Below, in pieces: positions 17,684 to 26,491 of a DNA stretch of 64,000 nt. Source of the stretch: Pigmentibacter ruber. GTDB taxonomy: Bacteria > Bdellovibrionota_B > Oligoflexia > Silvanigrellales > Silvanigrellaceae. Each line of letters starts with the position of its first letter. Within the stretch, counting starts at the first letter, position 1. A program made the translations under genes and the position numbers. The stretch lies in the NCBI RefSeq assembly GCF_009792895.1, contig NZ_WSSC01000002.1, positions 248,001-312,000 on the forward strand, given 5' to 3'. Under the pieces are notes generated by a model. That model was given only the letters and a program-made list of their open reading frames with translations. It was not told the DNA's origin and did no database searches.

Positions 17684-19905
17684 GCTGTAGATTTTATTTT
17701 TGTAACTTTTCCACCCCAGAACTCAAGAACCTGCTTGAGTTCTTTCATATCAATTGGCTTGCCAAGATAACCTTCCATTCCAGCATCTAGGCATACTTGC
17801 CCTTCAGCACCTCTTGCATGTGCTGTCATTGCAATTATGTGTGGTCTTGAAGAACTTTTTGGATATTTTTGAAGTATTTTTTTAGTAGCCTCAATTCCAT
17901 CTAATTCAGGCATTTGCACATCCATTAATATGATATCGTAACTATTGCGGGTCAAAGATTCTATTACTTCATTTCCATTAGCAACAATATCACATAAATA
18001 ACCAAATTTTTTAAGCATATTAGTAATGAGTTTTTGATTAACAACATTATCTTCTGCAACAAGTATTCGTAAAGGAAATGTATCAGATAATTTATTTTGC
18101 TCAGTTTTAATTCCTGCACTGTTACCTTTTCTTTTTGCATTTGATGTATCTAGCAACGTATCAAATAACTGCGAATATCTTAATGGTTTTGCTATAGAGG
18201 CAGCAAAGCCTATTGGAATAACTTTTTCATCTGCATAATATGTATTTGAATTTTTAAGGAGTGCGATAAAAATTATTTGTCGGTCCATATATTTTGCGAT
18301 TAATTCATTTCTAATTCTTTCTGAATCAAAATCATCAACTGAAATTAAAACAAAACTAGGTGAAATTTGCGAAGGAATTTCTATTGATTCTTGCTCGCTA
18401 GTAGCAATATATGTTTCAACACCCCATTTTTCTATTCTGTCTTTTAAAATATCACCTTGAAGAGTGCTTTTTTCTAATATAAAACAAATTTTATTTTGCA
18501 ATTGCATAAGTTTATTAGAATATTCAATTTCTTTTTCCTTACTTGCATTAAAGCATTCTTCGGGGTTTATTTTAATGGTAAAGCTAAAAGTAGAACCTTT
18601 TCCAATTTCACTTTTGACACCAATATTACCCCCAAGTAGTTCCGTTAGACGTTTTGCAATGCTCAAACCTAATCCTGTACCGCCATACTTTCTAGTTGAT
18701 GAATCATCAACTTGTGAAAATGATTTAAAGAGTTTTCCAATATCTTTTTTAGAAATTCCTCTACCAGTATCTATCACTTCAATTCTAATGTAGTGTTTTT
18801 TTTCTTCGCGTTCATTTTTTACTCTAACTGTTGCATAGCCATTGTTTGTAAACTTAATTGCATTATCTACAAGATGTGTAGTTATTTGTTGAATACGTGT
18901 ATAATCACTCACAATTATTTTTGAAACATCTTCATCAATAGTATATAAAAGTTGAGTATTTTGACCTGCAGCTGCTGGAGCTAAAAGTTCAAAAACATTC
19001 TCTATGCATGAGTTAATTTCAAAAGGAATATGTTCTAATTCTAGTTTATTGGCTTCTAATTTTGAATAATCTAATATTTCATTTATTATGACAAGTAAAT
19101 TATTTCCGCATATTCTTAAAGTTTCTAAATAGTTTCTTTGTTCTTGATTGAGCTTGGTACCTATTAGGAGTGTTGCCGAACCTAAAATTCCATTTAATGG
19201 AGTTCTAAGTTCATGGCTCATATTGGCTAAAAATTCCCCTTTAAGTCTAGTTGATTCTTTAGCTTTTTCTGCAAAGAGGAAAATTTCTTGGTTCCGTTTT
19301 TCCATGTCATCTTGTAACTTTCCTAGGCGTAAATATTCAAACACTGATACTGTTAAGGCGTGGAAAAATGCTGATAAATTAATATAAGTAACTATTAGAA
19401 GCTCAATTAATTTGCCTGTTTTATTTGGATTAATATAATTATATATTGAAAATATAAAATATGGAATAGCTAAAAAATAAATGCATTTTATCCATGGTTC
19501 CATTCTACTCACTGGTAATTTAAATTTCAAATTTATTCTTAGAATATATATATAAAATGCAAGAAGAGGTATTTTAATAAGAAAAGGTGATATTTTCAAA
19601 AGACTTTCATCATTAATTAATGTAATTGTTAATTCAGTCCAACATATTATTGAATATATAGCTGCTATATTAGAAAAAAGTAAATATTGTTTAATACCAC
19701 TTAAATAAACCAAACGAAAAAGTAAGAATATAGCTGTAACCATCCAAGCAGACAAACAGTAAAAGCTTATATAAACCTTTGGATTAATAAAATTTGTATT
19801 CGCTAATTGTAGAGATAAACAAGCAACAAAAAAACATGCAACAGTTCTTATATCTGATAAGAAGTAAGAAACTTTCCAATAAAATTTATTATCTATTCCG
19901 TACAT
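17680..19905 (-). CDS. Membrane hybrid sensor histidine kinase
   Basis: A 741-residue kinase. Residues 1-195 hold about six hydrophobic helices of unknown ligand specificity. A short coiled coil leads to the HisKA domain with the phospho-His in FLANMSHELRTPLNG, then the ATPase with DNAIKFTN, DTGRGI and GGTGLGLSIAKRL. A degenerate receiver-like segment follows (about 465-600) and a full receiver ends the protein (LVAEDNVVNQ, phospho-Asp in ILMDVQMPELDG, KPI). The order matches BarA/ArcB-type hybrids without an Hpt, so phosphate would pass to a separate Hpt such as the one at 24554-24937. It lies 11 bases after the larger kinase and is probably co-transcribed. Confidence 0.9.
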   Translation of the reverse strand: MYGIDNKFYWKVSYFLSDIRTVACFFVACLSLQLANTNFINPKVYISFYCLSAWMVTAIFLLFRLVYLSGIKQYLLFSNIAAIYSIICWTELTITLINDESLLKISPFLIKIPLLAFYIYILRINLKFKLPVSRMEPWIKCIYFLAIPYFIFSIYNYINPNKTGKLIELLIVTYINLSAFFHALTVSVFEYLRLGKLQDDMEKRNQEIFLFAEKAKESTRLKGEFLANMSHELRTPLNGILGSATLLIGTKLNQEQRNYLETLRICGNNLLVIINEILDYSKLEANKLELEHIPFEINSCIENVFELLAPAAAGQNTQLLYTIDEDVSKIIVSDYTRIQQITTHLVDNAIKFTNNGYATVRVKNEREEKKHYIRIEVIDTGRGISKKDIGKLFKSFSQVDDSSTRKYGGTGLGLSIAKRLTELLGGNIGVKSEIGKGSTFSFTIKINPEECFNASKEKEIEYSNKLMQLQNKICFILEKSTLQGDILKDRIEKWGVETYIATSEQESIEIPSQISPSFVLISVDDFDSERIRNELIAKYMDRQIIFIALLKNSNTYYADEKVIPIGFAASIAKPLRYSQLFDTLLDTSNAKRKGNSAGIKTEQNKLSDTFPLRILVAEDNVVNQKLITNMLKKFGYLCDIVANGNEVIESLTRNSYDIILMDVQMPELDGIEATKKILQKYPKSSSRPHIIAMTAHARGAEGQVCLDAGMEGYLGKPIDMKELKQVLEFWGGKVTKIKSTA

Positions 19906-19916
19906 AAAAAACCTTA

Positions 19917-22883
19917 TTATTTAACATTTCCCCATTTTTTCAAATTCTCTTCTAAAACTTTTATCTGAATTGGTTTTGTCATGTAATCATCCATTCCTGC
20001 ATTTAAGCAACGTTCCTTATCACCAGCCATTGCATTTGCAGTAAGAGCTATGATGATAGGCTTAGGGTTTATTTCATTACTTGCTTTTATATTTCTACTT
20101 GCATCAAGACCATCCATAACAGGCATTTGTAAGTCCATTATTATGATGTCAAATTTTTCTTTTGTTGCAGCTTCTACTGCAAGAGCTCCATTTTCAACAA
20201 GTTTTGCTGTATAACCAAGTTTCTTTAAAATACTTAAGATCAGTTTTTGGTTAACAACATTGTCCTCAGCAACAAGAATTTTTAATTCTTGAGTAGATTT
20301 TGTAGTACTTTCTTGAGATGACATAGATGCTAATTCCTTAAGAGGTTCTTTTTTACTATCTAAATTTTTTTCTACATTTTCTTGATTTGAAATATTTATA
20401 TTTGGAGAATTTTCACTGTTTTTAAAGACTTCAGGAGCTGAATTTTGTTTATTTTTATTAAGATCTATATTTGTCTCAGACAATTCAATCCATTTTTTTA
20501 GAGAATCTTGTAGAACTTGGAACTGAATTGGTTTTGAAATATAGTCGTCCATTCCAGCATCGAGACATCTTTCTTTATCACCGGGCATTGCATTTGCGGT
20601 GAGAGCAATTATTTTAGGACGTTTTCTTCCTCTAGAATTGATGATTATATTTTTTGTGGCATTTATTCCATCCATTTCGGGCATTTGTAAATCCATCAAA
20701 ATAATATCATAATTTCCACATTCTTCTTCTTCAACTGCTAGTTTTCCGTTTTCCACTAGCTTTGGTTCAAAGCCCATTTTCTTTAAAATGCTTACAATTA
20801 ATTTTTGATTTACAGGATTGTCTTCAGCGACTAAAATTTTTGTTTGTTTAATTTTTTCGGTAGATAAGAAATTTCCTAATAAACTTATTGATGCATCTTG
20901 TTGTGTTTTTATAGTAGAATTTTCGATTTTTTTCTTTTTATGAATGATATTGGTTATTGTCTTTGCTAATGTTTCAGTTTTTAAAGGTTTTGTAATTGTT
21001 TCATCAGAAATTTGTGGTAAATCAGGATTCGCATTTTTACCTAAAGAAACAAGTGCTATGGAAGGGATTTTTCCTATTGGGTTAATTTGATTTGCTTTTA
21101 AAAACATAATAGCTTTTTTGCTTTCAGAAACAATGTCAACTATTAAAATTTTAAATTCTTCTATTCCTAATGTATTTTGCGCTTCCTCAAATTTTGAAAC
21201 TATTTTTGCATTAATTTTCCATTGTTTAAATCTTCTTCCCAAAATATAACGCATAGTAGGATTTTCTGAGATAACCAAACATTTTAAACCTATAAATTCT
21301 TCTGTGTTATACCTTGCTGGAGTCGTTATATTTGGAATTTGGCATTTTAAAGTAAAGATAAAACGAGTTCCTTTACCAACTACACTTTCTACCCAAATTT
21401 TACCTTTCATGAGTTCTATAAGTTGAGCAGAAATAGCAAGACCAAGTCCAGTACCGCCAAATTTTCTTGAAATTGAAGCATCGGTTTGTGAGTAAGCTTT
21501 GAATAATTTTTTTATTTTACTAGCAGGAATTCCTATACCTGTATCTTTTACTTCAAAAAGTAATTCTACAATGTTATCCTCAATTTGATCAATTTGAGTC
21601 ACACCAATAAATACTTCACCTTTTTCTGTAAATTTAAGTGCATTATTGCAAAGGTTTAAAAGAATTTGACCAATTCTTTTACTATCACCAATAATTTCCT
21701 GCGGAACAGAGGGTTCAATAAAATATGTTAAATCTAGACCTTTTTCAAAACTTTTTGGACTAACAACATCAATAACACTTTCAACTAACTCTGAAACATC
21801 AATTACTTCTTTGCTTAATATAATATGACCAGATATTAAATTTGGTAAATCAAGAACTTCATTAATAAGCTTCATTAGATTGTTACTACTAATTGTAATC
21901 ATACTTAAAAGTCTACGTTGTTCATCACTTATGTCTGTGTCATTTAATAACTCAGCATGTCCAATAATGCCATTTACTGGTGTCCTAATTTCATGACTCA
22001 TAGTTGCTAAAAAATTTTCTTTTGCTTGTTCTGATTTTTGGGATTCAATATGCATCAAACTAAGTTCACCCATTTTTCTAGCTAGATTAATTGAAATTTC
22101 ATGAATTTTATTAAATTCTGTTGTAAGTTTAATTTGATTTCTAAAAGATAAAATTCCTAATGTAAAAAAAGTAGCTATTTCATTTAGAAAAGGAAATATA
22201 GTAGAACTATAATTTAATTGACTACCTAATTGGAATGTTGTGCAAAAAAGTGCTGTAAATAAAGTACATAATATTAATTCATTTTTTTCGTTTTTTAATG
22301 GTAAATTTTCAATTGAAGTAATTAAAAAACTTATTGGAACTAAATAACAAAAACAAATAGTGTAATTTCCATTAATATTTAATAGACTAAAAATTGGTAT
22401 GATTAATAAACTCATATATATAAAGTAAAATGTAGGATTTTCTTCTTTCTTTACATCAAAAATCATATTATTATGTTTTTTGATAGTAAAAATTAAAGAA
22501 ATATTTAATACAATTGCATACCAATTTAGCATATTTAATGTAGAAATGATTAGAAATCTTTCTTGATCCAAAAGAAAATTGTTAGTAGATAAAAAAAGTT
22601 TAGCAAAAAGATTTGTCAGGATAAATATTTGCGAAAAGTAATGAATTATTGAATAAGGTTTTCTAGAGAACTTTCTTCTAAAAGTAAAAAAAGAAATCAA
22701 GGAAAGTGATAACAAAATATTTCCAATAAAGATGACAAGTTCAAATTTATTAAAGATATTTTCGATTGCTTTTGTATAACTAATAAATCCTAATAGAAGT
22801 GAAAGGGCAAAAACACCTATTACCCAATTTCTTCTGCGCAAAAAAGTAATATTTTGAACTTTTTCTTCTAATTCAGGAAACAT
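19917..22883 (-). CDS. Membrane hybrid histidine kinase with duplicated C-terminal receivers
   Basis: A 988-residue kinase built like its neighbour. The first 245 residues contain about seven or eight hydrophobic segments. HisKA has FLATMSHEIRTPVNG; the ATPase has NLCNNALKFTE, DTGIGIP and GGTGLGLAIS. A receiver-like segment lacking good motifs follows (about 510-630), then two complete receivers. Both read LVAEDN-x-VNQKLI-x-SILKK and IxMDLQMPxMDG, and are so alike that they look like a recent tandem duplication, joined by an Asn/Ser/Lys-rich linker of about 75 residues. Two receivers may act as a phosphate sink or reach two partners. No Hpt is present in the chain. Confidence 0.9.
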   Translation of the reverse strand: MFPELEEKVQNITFLRRRNWVIGVFALSLLLGFISYTKAIENIFNKFELVIFIGNILLSLSLISFFTFRRKFSRKPYSIIHYFSQIFILTNLFAKLFLSTNNFLLDQERFLIISTLNMLNWYAIVLNISLIFTIKKHNNMIFDVKKEENPTFYFIYMSLLIIPIFSLLNINGNYTICFCYLVPISFLITSIENLPLKNEKNELILCTLFTALFCTTFQLGSQLNYSSTIFPFLNEIATFFTLGILSFRNQIKLTTEFNKIHEISINLARKMGELSLMHIESQKSEQAKENFLATMSHEIRTPVNGIIGHAELLNDTDISDEQRRLLSMITISSNNLMKLINEVLDLPNLISGHIILSKEVIDVSELVESVIDVVSPKSFEKGLDLTYFIEPSVPQEIIGDSKRIGQILLNLCNNALKFTEKGEVFIGVTQIDQIEDNIVELLFEVKDTGIGIPASKIKKLFKAYSQTDASISRKFGGTGLGLAISAQLIELMKGKIWVESVVGKGTRFIFTLKCQIPNITTPARYNTEEFIGLKCLVISENPTMRYILGRRFKQWKINAKIVSKFEEAQNTLGIEEFKILIVDIVSESKKAIMFLKANQINPIGKIPSIALVSLGKNANPDLPQISDETITKPLKTETLAKTITNIIHKKKKIENSTIKTQQDASISLLGNFLSTEKIKQTKILVAEDNPVNQKLIVSILKKMGFEPKLVENGKLAVEEEECGNYDIILMDLQMPEMDGINATKNIIINSRGRKRPKIIALTANAMPGDKERCLDAGMDDYISKPIQFQVLQDSLKKWIELSETNIDLNKNKQNSAPEVFKNSENSPNINISNQENVEKNLDSKKEPLKELASMSSQESTTKSTQELKILVAEDNVVNQKLILSILKKLGYTAKLVENGALAVEAATKEKFDIIIMDLQMPVMDGLDASRNIKASNEINPKPIIIALTANAMAGDKERCLNAGMDDYMTKPIQIKVLEENLKKWGNVK

Positions 22884-23056
22884 TTAATTTTTCCTTAGCA
22901 AACTTTTTTCCCAATCACCTAATCGGACATTTAGGAATTGCTCTTTTCTTTTGAGTCTTAAAAAATGACAGCCTGCTAAATTATTGACATTATCTTCAGA
23001 TAAAAAAGAGAAAACCGACATTTTAGCATTATTAATGGATAACTAAGAGGGGTAGA

Positions 23057-23737
23057 TTGATAAATATAACTTATAAATTTATATTTACAAATAATAGAGA
23101 AGTGAAGTTTACTGTTGATTTGGACAGACCAGTATTATTTACAACTAATCCCAAAGATCCAGATGTGGAATGGACTAATTTAGATTTTAATAAATGTTCA
23201 AATTGTCCTTTAAATAGCGCAGAAATAAAAAAATGCCCCACAGCTCTTGATGTTCAACATGCAATGCTTGAATTTCATGATGTTCTATCAACAGAAATTG
23301 TAAAAACTTATGTTGAAACTGAAAATAGATCTTATTTTAAAGAATGCGATGCACAAACAGGTTTAAAAGCCTTGGTGGGACTAATTATGGCAACAAGTGG
23401 GTGTCCTATTTTAAAGGAAATGAAGGGGATGGCATATTTTCATCTTCCTTTTGCAACAATTGAAGAAACAGTATTTCGCTCTGTAACGACATATTTACTT
23501 AAACAATATTATAAATTTATTGATAAACAAGAACCGGATTGGTCTTTGCAGAATATTCCAGCTTATTTTGATACCATTCAGATAGTTAATGAATTTTTTT
23601 TTCAAAGAATTAAAGCTGCGAGCAAAGCCGATGCCAATTTAAATGTGATAGTTTCGTTATCATCGCAATCACAATTAATTTCTTTATCTATTGATGAATA
23701 TCTAGAATCTTTGAAAGAACTCATTGTGGGAAAATAG
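23057..23737 (+). CDS. Conserved cysteine-cluster protein of unknown function
   Basis: The 226-residue product starts at TTG (23057), preceded by GAGGGG four bases away; no ATG fits before the conserved part. No signal peptide or membrane helix. The middle has CSNCPL...KKCP (C47, C50, C60), C97 and SGCP (C116), followed by MAYFHLPFATIEETVFRSVT and a helical C-terminal half. The CxxC-x9-C pattern with two later Cys suggests a metal or Fe-S site. From memory it resembles a family of unknown function (DUF6901-like), which I could not verify. It is the only + strand gene inside the kinase cluster and ends 4 bases from a convergent receiver gene. Confidence 0.65.
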   Translation: MINITYKFIFTNNREVKFTVDLDRPVLFTTNPKDPDVEWTNLDFNKCSNCPLNSAEIKKCPTALDVQHAMLEFHDVLSTEIVKTYVETENRSYFKECDAQTGLKALVGLIMATSGCPILKEMKGMAYFHLPFATIEETVFRSVTTYLLKQYYKFIDKQEPDWSLQNIPAYFDTIQIVNEFFFQRIKAASKADANLNVIVSLSSQSQLISLSIDEYLESLKELIVGK

Positions 23738-23741
23738 ACAA

Positions 23742-24542
23742 TTACAATAACTGTGAATTAATGATAAACTTATCATTTTCAGGTAAGCACTTTAAAACTT
23801 TAACATTAAATTCACCACTTTTCTTTAAAGTAGTTGCAGCTTTTGGGCTATCTATAGTTAATTGAGATCCTTCTTTAAACTGAAATTTAGCTGAAAAAGT
23901 AACAGTTGTTTGGGATAATTTGGTGATTACAATTTCAACATCTATAGGCATATTTGTAATTTTAGCTAAGATCTCAAGACTTGATTCTCCTGTTTGAGAA
24001 GCTGTAGGTGCTACTTTTGTTGCAGTTGCTGCGCTAGGAGTAGGTGTTCCAGGTTTTGCGGCAATTGGTGTTGCGGTTTTTGGTGCCTGAGCTGGGGCTG
24101 CACTTGCTTGAACTGGTGCAGAAGCTTGTGCTGGTTGGGCTGAACCTACTTTTGGTTTTGTTGGTGGAATACTTCCATCGAGTAATTTTTTTAATTTTGT
24201 TTTCAAAACTTGAATATCAACTGTTTTATGAATGAGGTCATCGGGATTTAATTCTTCTATCTTTGCTTGATCTAGTTCACCTTTTTTTCCAGTAAGAAAG
24301 ACTACTTTTATATCTTGTTTTTGCTTTAACTTATTAATAAATTCTAAGGTTTGATATCCATCTAAATTCGGCATGAGAACATCAAGTATGACCAAGTCAA
24401 TCAAATGATCATTCAAAATTTTAAGCGCATCTAATCCACTTTTTGCCTCATAAAAAGCATATCCAAGTGAATTTATAATCCCTTTTAAAAAGATTCTTGT
24501 TTCAGCTGCATCATCAACAATGAGTATGGTTTTTGTAGCCAC
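23742..24542 (-). CDS. Response regulator: receiver, Ala/Pro linker, possible PilZ-like C-domain
   Basis: The 266-residue protein begins with a complete receiver (IVDDAAETR, phospho-Asp in LVILDVLMPNLDGY, LTGKKG with Thr, HKT with Lys). A low-complexity linker of about 60 residues rich in Ala, Pro, Thr and Gln (about 125-187) follows, then a compact C-terminal domain of about 80 residues with alternating strands (IDVEIVITKLSQTTVTFSA, EGSQLTID). The latter resembles PilZ-type beta-barrels in rhythm but lacks the c-di-GMP RxxxR motif, so I only suggest it. It is the last gene of the phosphorelay run, 11 bases after the Hpt gene, and could receive phosphate from it. Confidence 0.8.
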   Translation of the reverse strand: MATKTILIVDDAAETRIFLKGIINSLGYAFYEAKSGLDALKILNDHLIDLVILDVLMPNLDGYQTLEFINKLKQKQDIKVVFLTGKKGELDQAKIEELNPDDLIHKTVDIQVLKTKLKKLLDGSIPPTKPKVGSAQPAQASAPVQASAAPAQAPKTATPIAAKPGTPTPSAATATKVAPTASQTGESSLEILAKITNMPIDVEIVITKLSQTTVTFSAKFQFKEGSQLTIDSPKAATTLKKSGEFNVKVLKCLPENDKFIINSQLL

Positions 24543-24553
24543 TTTTTCCTCTA

Positions 24554-24937
24554 TTATGAAGCTTCTAGCTCTTTTATTTTATTTTTTAATACATCAGGTA
24601 CAATTTTTATAACAGCATCTATTCTTTTGAATACATCAGGAGCATCGTCTAGTTTTTTTGAAAATCCAATATCCTCTAATATTTGGCAATCTTCAGCCAG
24701 TGACACTAAGCCAATAAGTCTTGAGCTAGATTTCAAAGTATGAGCAGCTCTCTCAATAATTGCTGCATCACTATTTTGCATAGCAGAAGAAAGTTCCTTA
24801 ATTCTTTCTGGAAGATTATTTAAGTATACACTCATTAATTGGACAATAAGTAAACGATCAGAATACTCTTCATCACCATTACCTAATTCTTTCATGCTAT
24901 TAATGACTTCTTCATCTAGCAAGTTTTTATTATTCAT
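24554..24937 (-). CDS. Hpt (histidine phosphotransfer) domain protein
   Basis: A stand-alone 127-residue helical protein with the Hpt signature AAHTLKSSSRLIG, where the His takes part in phosphorelay, and downstream L-x3-C-Q-x-L helical pattern. Such proteins accept phosphate from hybrid-kinase receivers and pass it on to a response regulator. It sits between the pseudo-receiver/TPR gene (2-base gap) and the receiver gene (11-base gap). Since the two large hybrid kinases next door have no Hpt of their own, it is a natural link between them and the regulator, though that is inference. Confidence 0.88.
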   Translation of the reverse strand: MNNKNLLDEEVINSMKELGNGDEEYSDRLLIVQLMSVYLNNLPERIKELSSAMQNSDAAIIERAAHTLKSSSRLIGLVSLAEDCQILEDIGFSKKLDDAPDVFKRIDAVIKIVPDVLKNKIKELEAS

Positions 24938-24939
24938 AG

Positions 24940-26154
24940 TTATTTTGGAATAACCCCTCTATATTTTGGTTCAGCAGGTGTTTCATTTAATTTATCAATT
25001 TCTAAGATTTTTTGTTGAGCTCTTTCAAATTTAGGATCGTATTTTAAGATTTGTTGACAAACTTTTTTCGCGCGATCATAATCTTTCATACTAACTAAAC
25101 AAAGAACTTTGTTATACATTATTTTAACATCATTTGGAGTAATTTTAAGAGCTAAATTATAACTCGAAATTGAATCTTCAAATTTCCCCATTTCTTTATA
25201 GCAAATTCCAATACTATTTAAAAAACTTGGATTTTTGGGATCTTGTTCAACAGCCCTTTGAAGAAACTCAAGTGCTTTATCTTTTTTCTTTTGTGCAAGA
25301 AAATTTCTACCAACTTGTGCATAGAGTTTTGGATACACAATTTTCATATTAATTGCGCGCATTAAATAACTCTCTGCTTCTTCATATAATTCGCAGCGCG
25401 TTAATACATTTGCAACTTCTTCATAACGTATTGGATTTTTCGGATTTATTGATAATGCTTGATCAAAAGCTTTTAAAGCAGCTTGTTTTCTATCTGAAGC
25501 AAGTAGACAAACCCCAAGATCAAAATAAGCTTGAGGGTAATTTTTATTATTTTGCATAGCTAATCTTAAATTTTTTTCAGCTTCAGGAATATTTCCTAAG
25601 GCTCTATAACAGCGTGCTACACCAACAAATGCTCTTGCAGATGATAGGCTTTTGGCTGAAATATTCTTATAAGCTTCAAGAGCATTTTCATATTCACCAC
25701 TAATGTAAAGATAACGAGCCAGCTCGTAGTCTATTTCAATATTGCCTGTATCACGGTATTTTACTAATGTTTGAGAAATTTGAGTAGATAAGTCTTTCAT
25801 GACAAATGGAATTTTTAAATATCCATCGGGAGCAGCTTCGGGGAAGCGTAGAGTATCTTCCTTAGTTAACTCTGGGCCTACCATTAAAATAGGAGTTCTT
25901 TTTATTTCAACGTTTTCTCTTAATTCAGTTAAAAATTCTAGTCCATTTATTTGTCGCATATCTTTTTCACAGATTATGAAATCAAAGTTTTTTTCCTGCA
26001 AAAATTTTAGCGATTCTCCTTCACTCACTCCCTCATAGACATTTTTAAAACCTAATGTTTTTAACGACTTTACGATTCCCTCACGTGAAGCTGGAGAATC
26101 ATCAACAACGATAAAATTCATTTCTGGTGAAAGTTCTATGACGTTTCCTGCCAT
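24940..26154 (-). CDS. Pseudo-receiver plus TPR protein
   Basis: The 404-residue product has a receiver-like domain (about 10-125) and then eight or so tetratricopeptide repeats (about 130-390; for example ALEAYKN, AYFDLGVCLLASDRKQAALKAFDQALSINPKNP). The receiver keeps the acidic pocket VDDSP but the phospho-accepting Asp is Glu63 (FIICEKDM), the Thr/Ser is Gly (LMVGPE), and the Lys-Pro is altered (YLKIPF). It therefore cannot be phosphorylated in the ordinary way and may be locked in a phosphorylated-like state. I start at ATG 26154; the in-frame TTG at 26166 overlaps the likely SD. Likely a scaffold inside the phosphorelay operon. Confidence 0.82.
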   Translation of the reverse strand: MAGNVIELSPEMNFIVVDDSPASREGIVKSLKTLGFKNVYEGVSEGESLKFLQEKNFDFIICEKDMRQINGLEFLTELRENVEIKRTPILMVGPELTKEDTLRFPEAAPDGYLKIPFVMKDLSTQISQTLVKYRDTGNIEIDYELARYLYISGEYENALEAYKNISAKSLSSARAFVGVARCYRALGNIPEAEKNLRLAMQNNKNYPQAYFDLGVCLLASDRKQAALKAFDQALSINPKNPIRYEEVANVLTRCELYEEAESYLMRAINMKIVYPKLYAQVGRNFLAQKKKDKALEFLQRAVEQDPKNPSFLNSIGICYKEMGKFEDSISSYNLALKITPNDVKIMYNKVLCLVSMKDYDRAKKVCQQILKYDPKFERAQQKILEIDKLNETPAEPKYRGVIPK

Positions 26155-26188
26155 ATTTTTTCTCAACCTCAGAAAAAGGATATTTTTT

Positions 26189-26482
26189 TCAGTCTATCAT
26201 GTCCTTCTTGAAAAGTAGATCGACTGGTGTGTCAACCCCTTTATTTTTGTTACATTCTCGGCAAGCTGGAACAACATTGCCTGGAGTGGTGGTTCCAAAA
26301 CGGGCTAGCGGAACAATATGATCCATGGTAAGGTCTTTAAAAGCAAATTTTTTTCCACAATAGTAGCATAAACCAGAAGCACATTTTTGTTGCCACCAAC
26401 GGCTTTTCTTTGCGGCTTTTACTTTAGCTTTTTCACGCCTGATGTGTTCTTCATCAGCAAATTCATAACTATTTAACATCAT
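26189..26482 (-). CDS. HNH endonuclease domain protein
   Basis: A 97-residue protein with a basic N-terminal helix and a complete HNH module: C-x2-C (CYYCGKKF), MDHIVPLARFG with the catalytic His, GNVVPACRECNKNKG with the Asn and the second C-x2-C zinc pair. Size and layout resemble stand-alone McrA-type HNH proteins, some of which are nicking enzymes in phage, while chromosomal single copies are of unknown role. The gene is tightly placed inside a phosphorelay operon, 9 bases after a kinase gene and 34 before the pseudo-receiver gene. SD is weak. DNA cleavage is inferred from the family. Confidence 0.85.
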   Translation of the reverse strand: MMLNSYEFADEEHIRREKAKVKAAKKSRWWQQKCASGLCYYCGKKFAFKDLTMDHIVPLARFGTTTPGNVVPACRECNKNKGVDTPVDLLFKKDMID

Positions 26483-26491
26483 ATATTTTTT

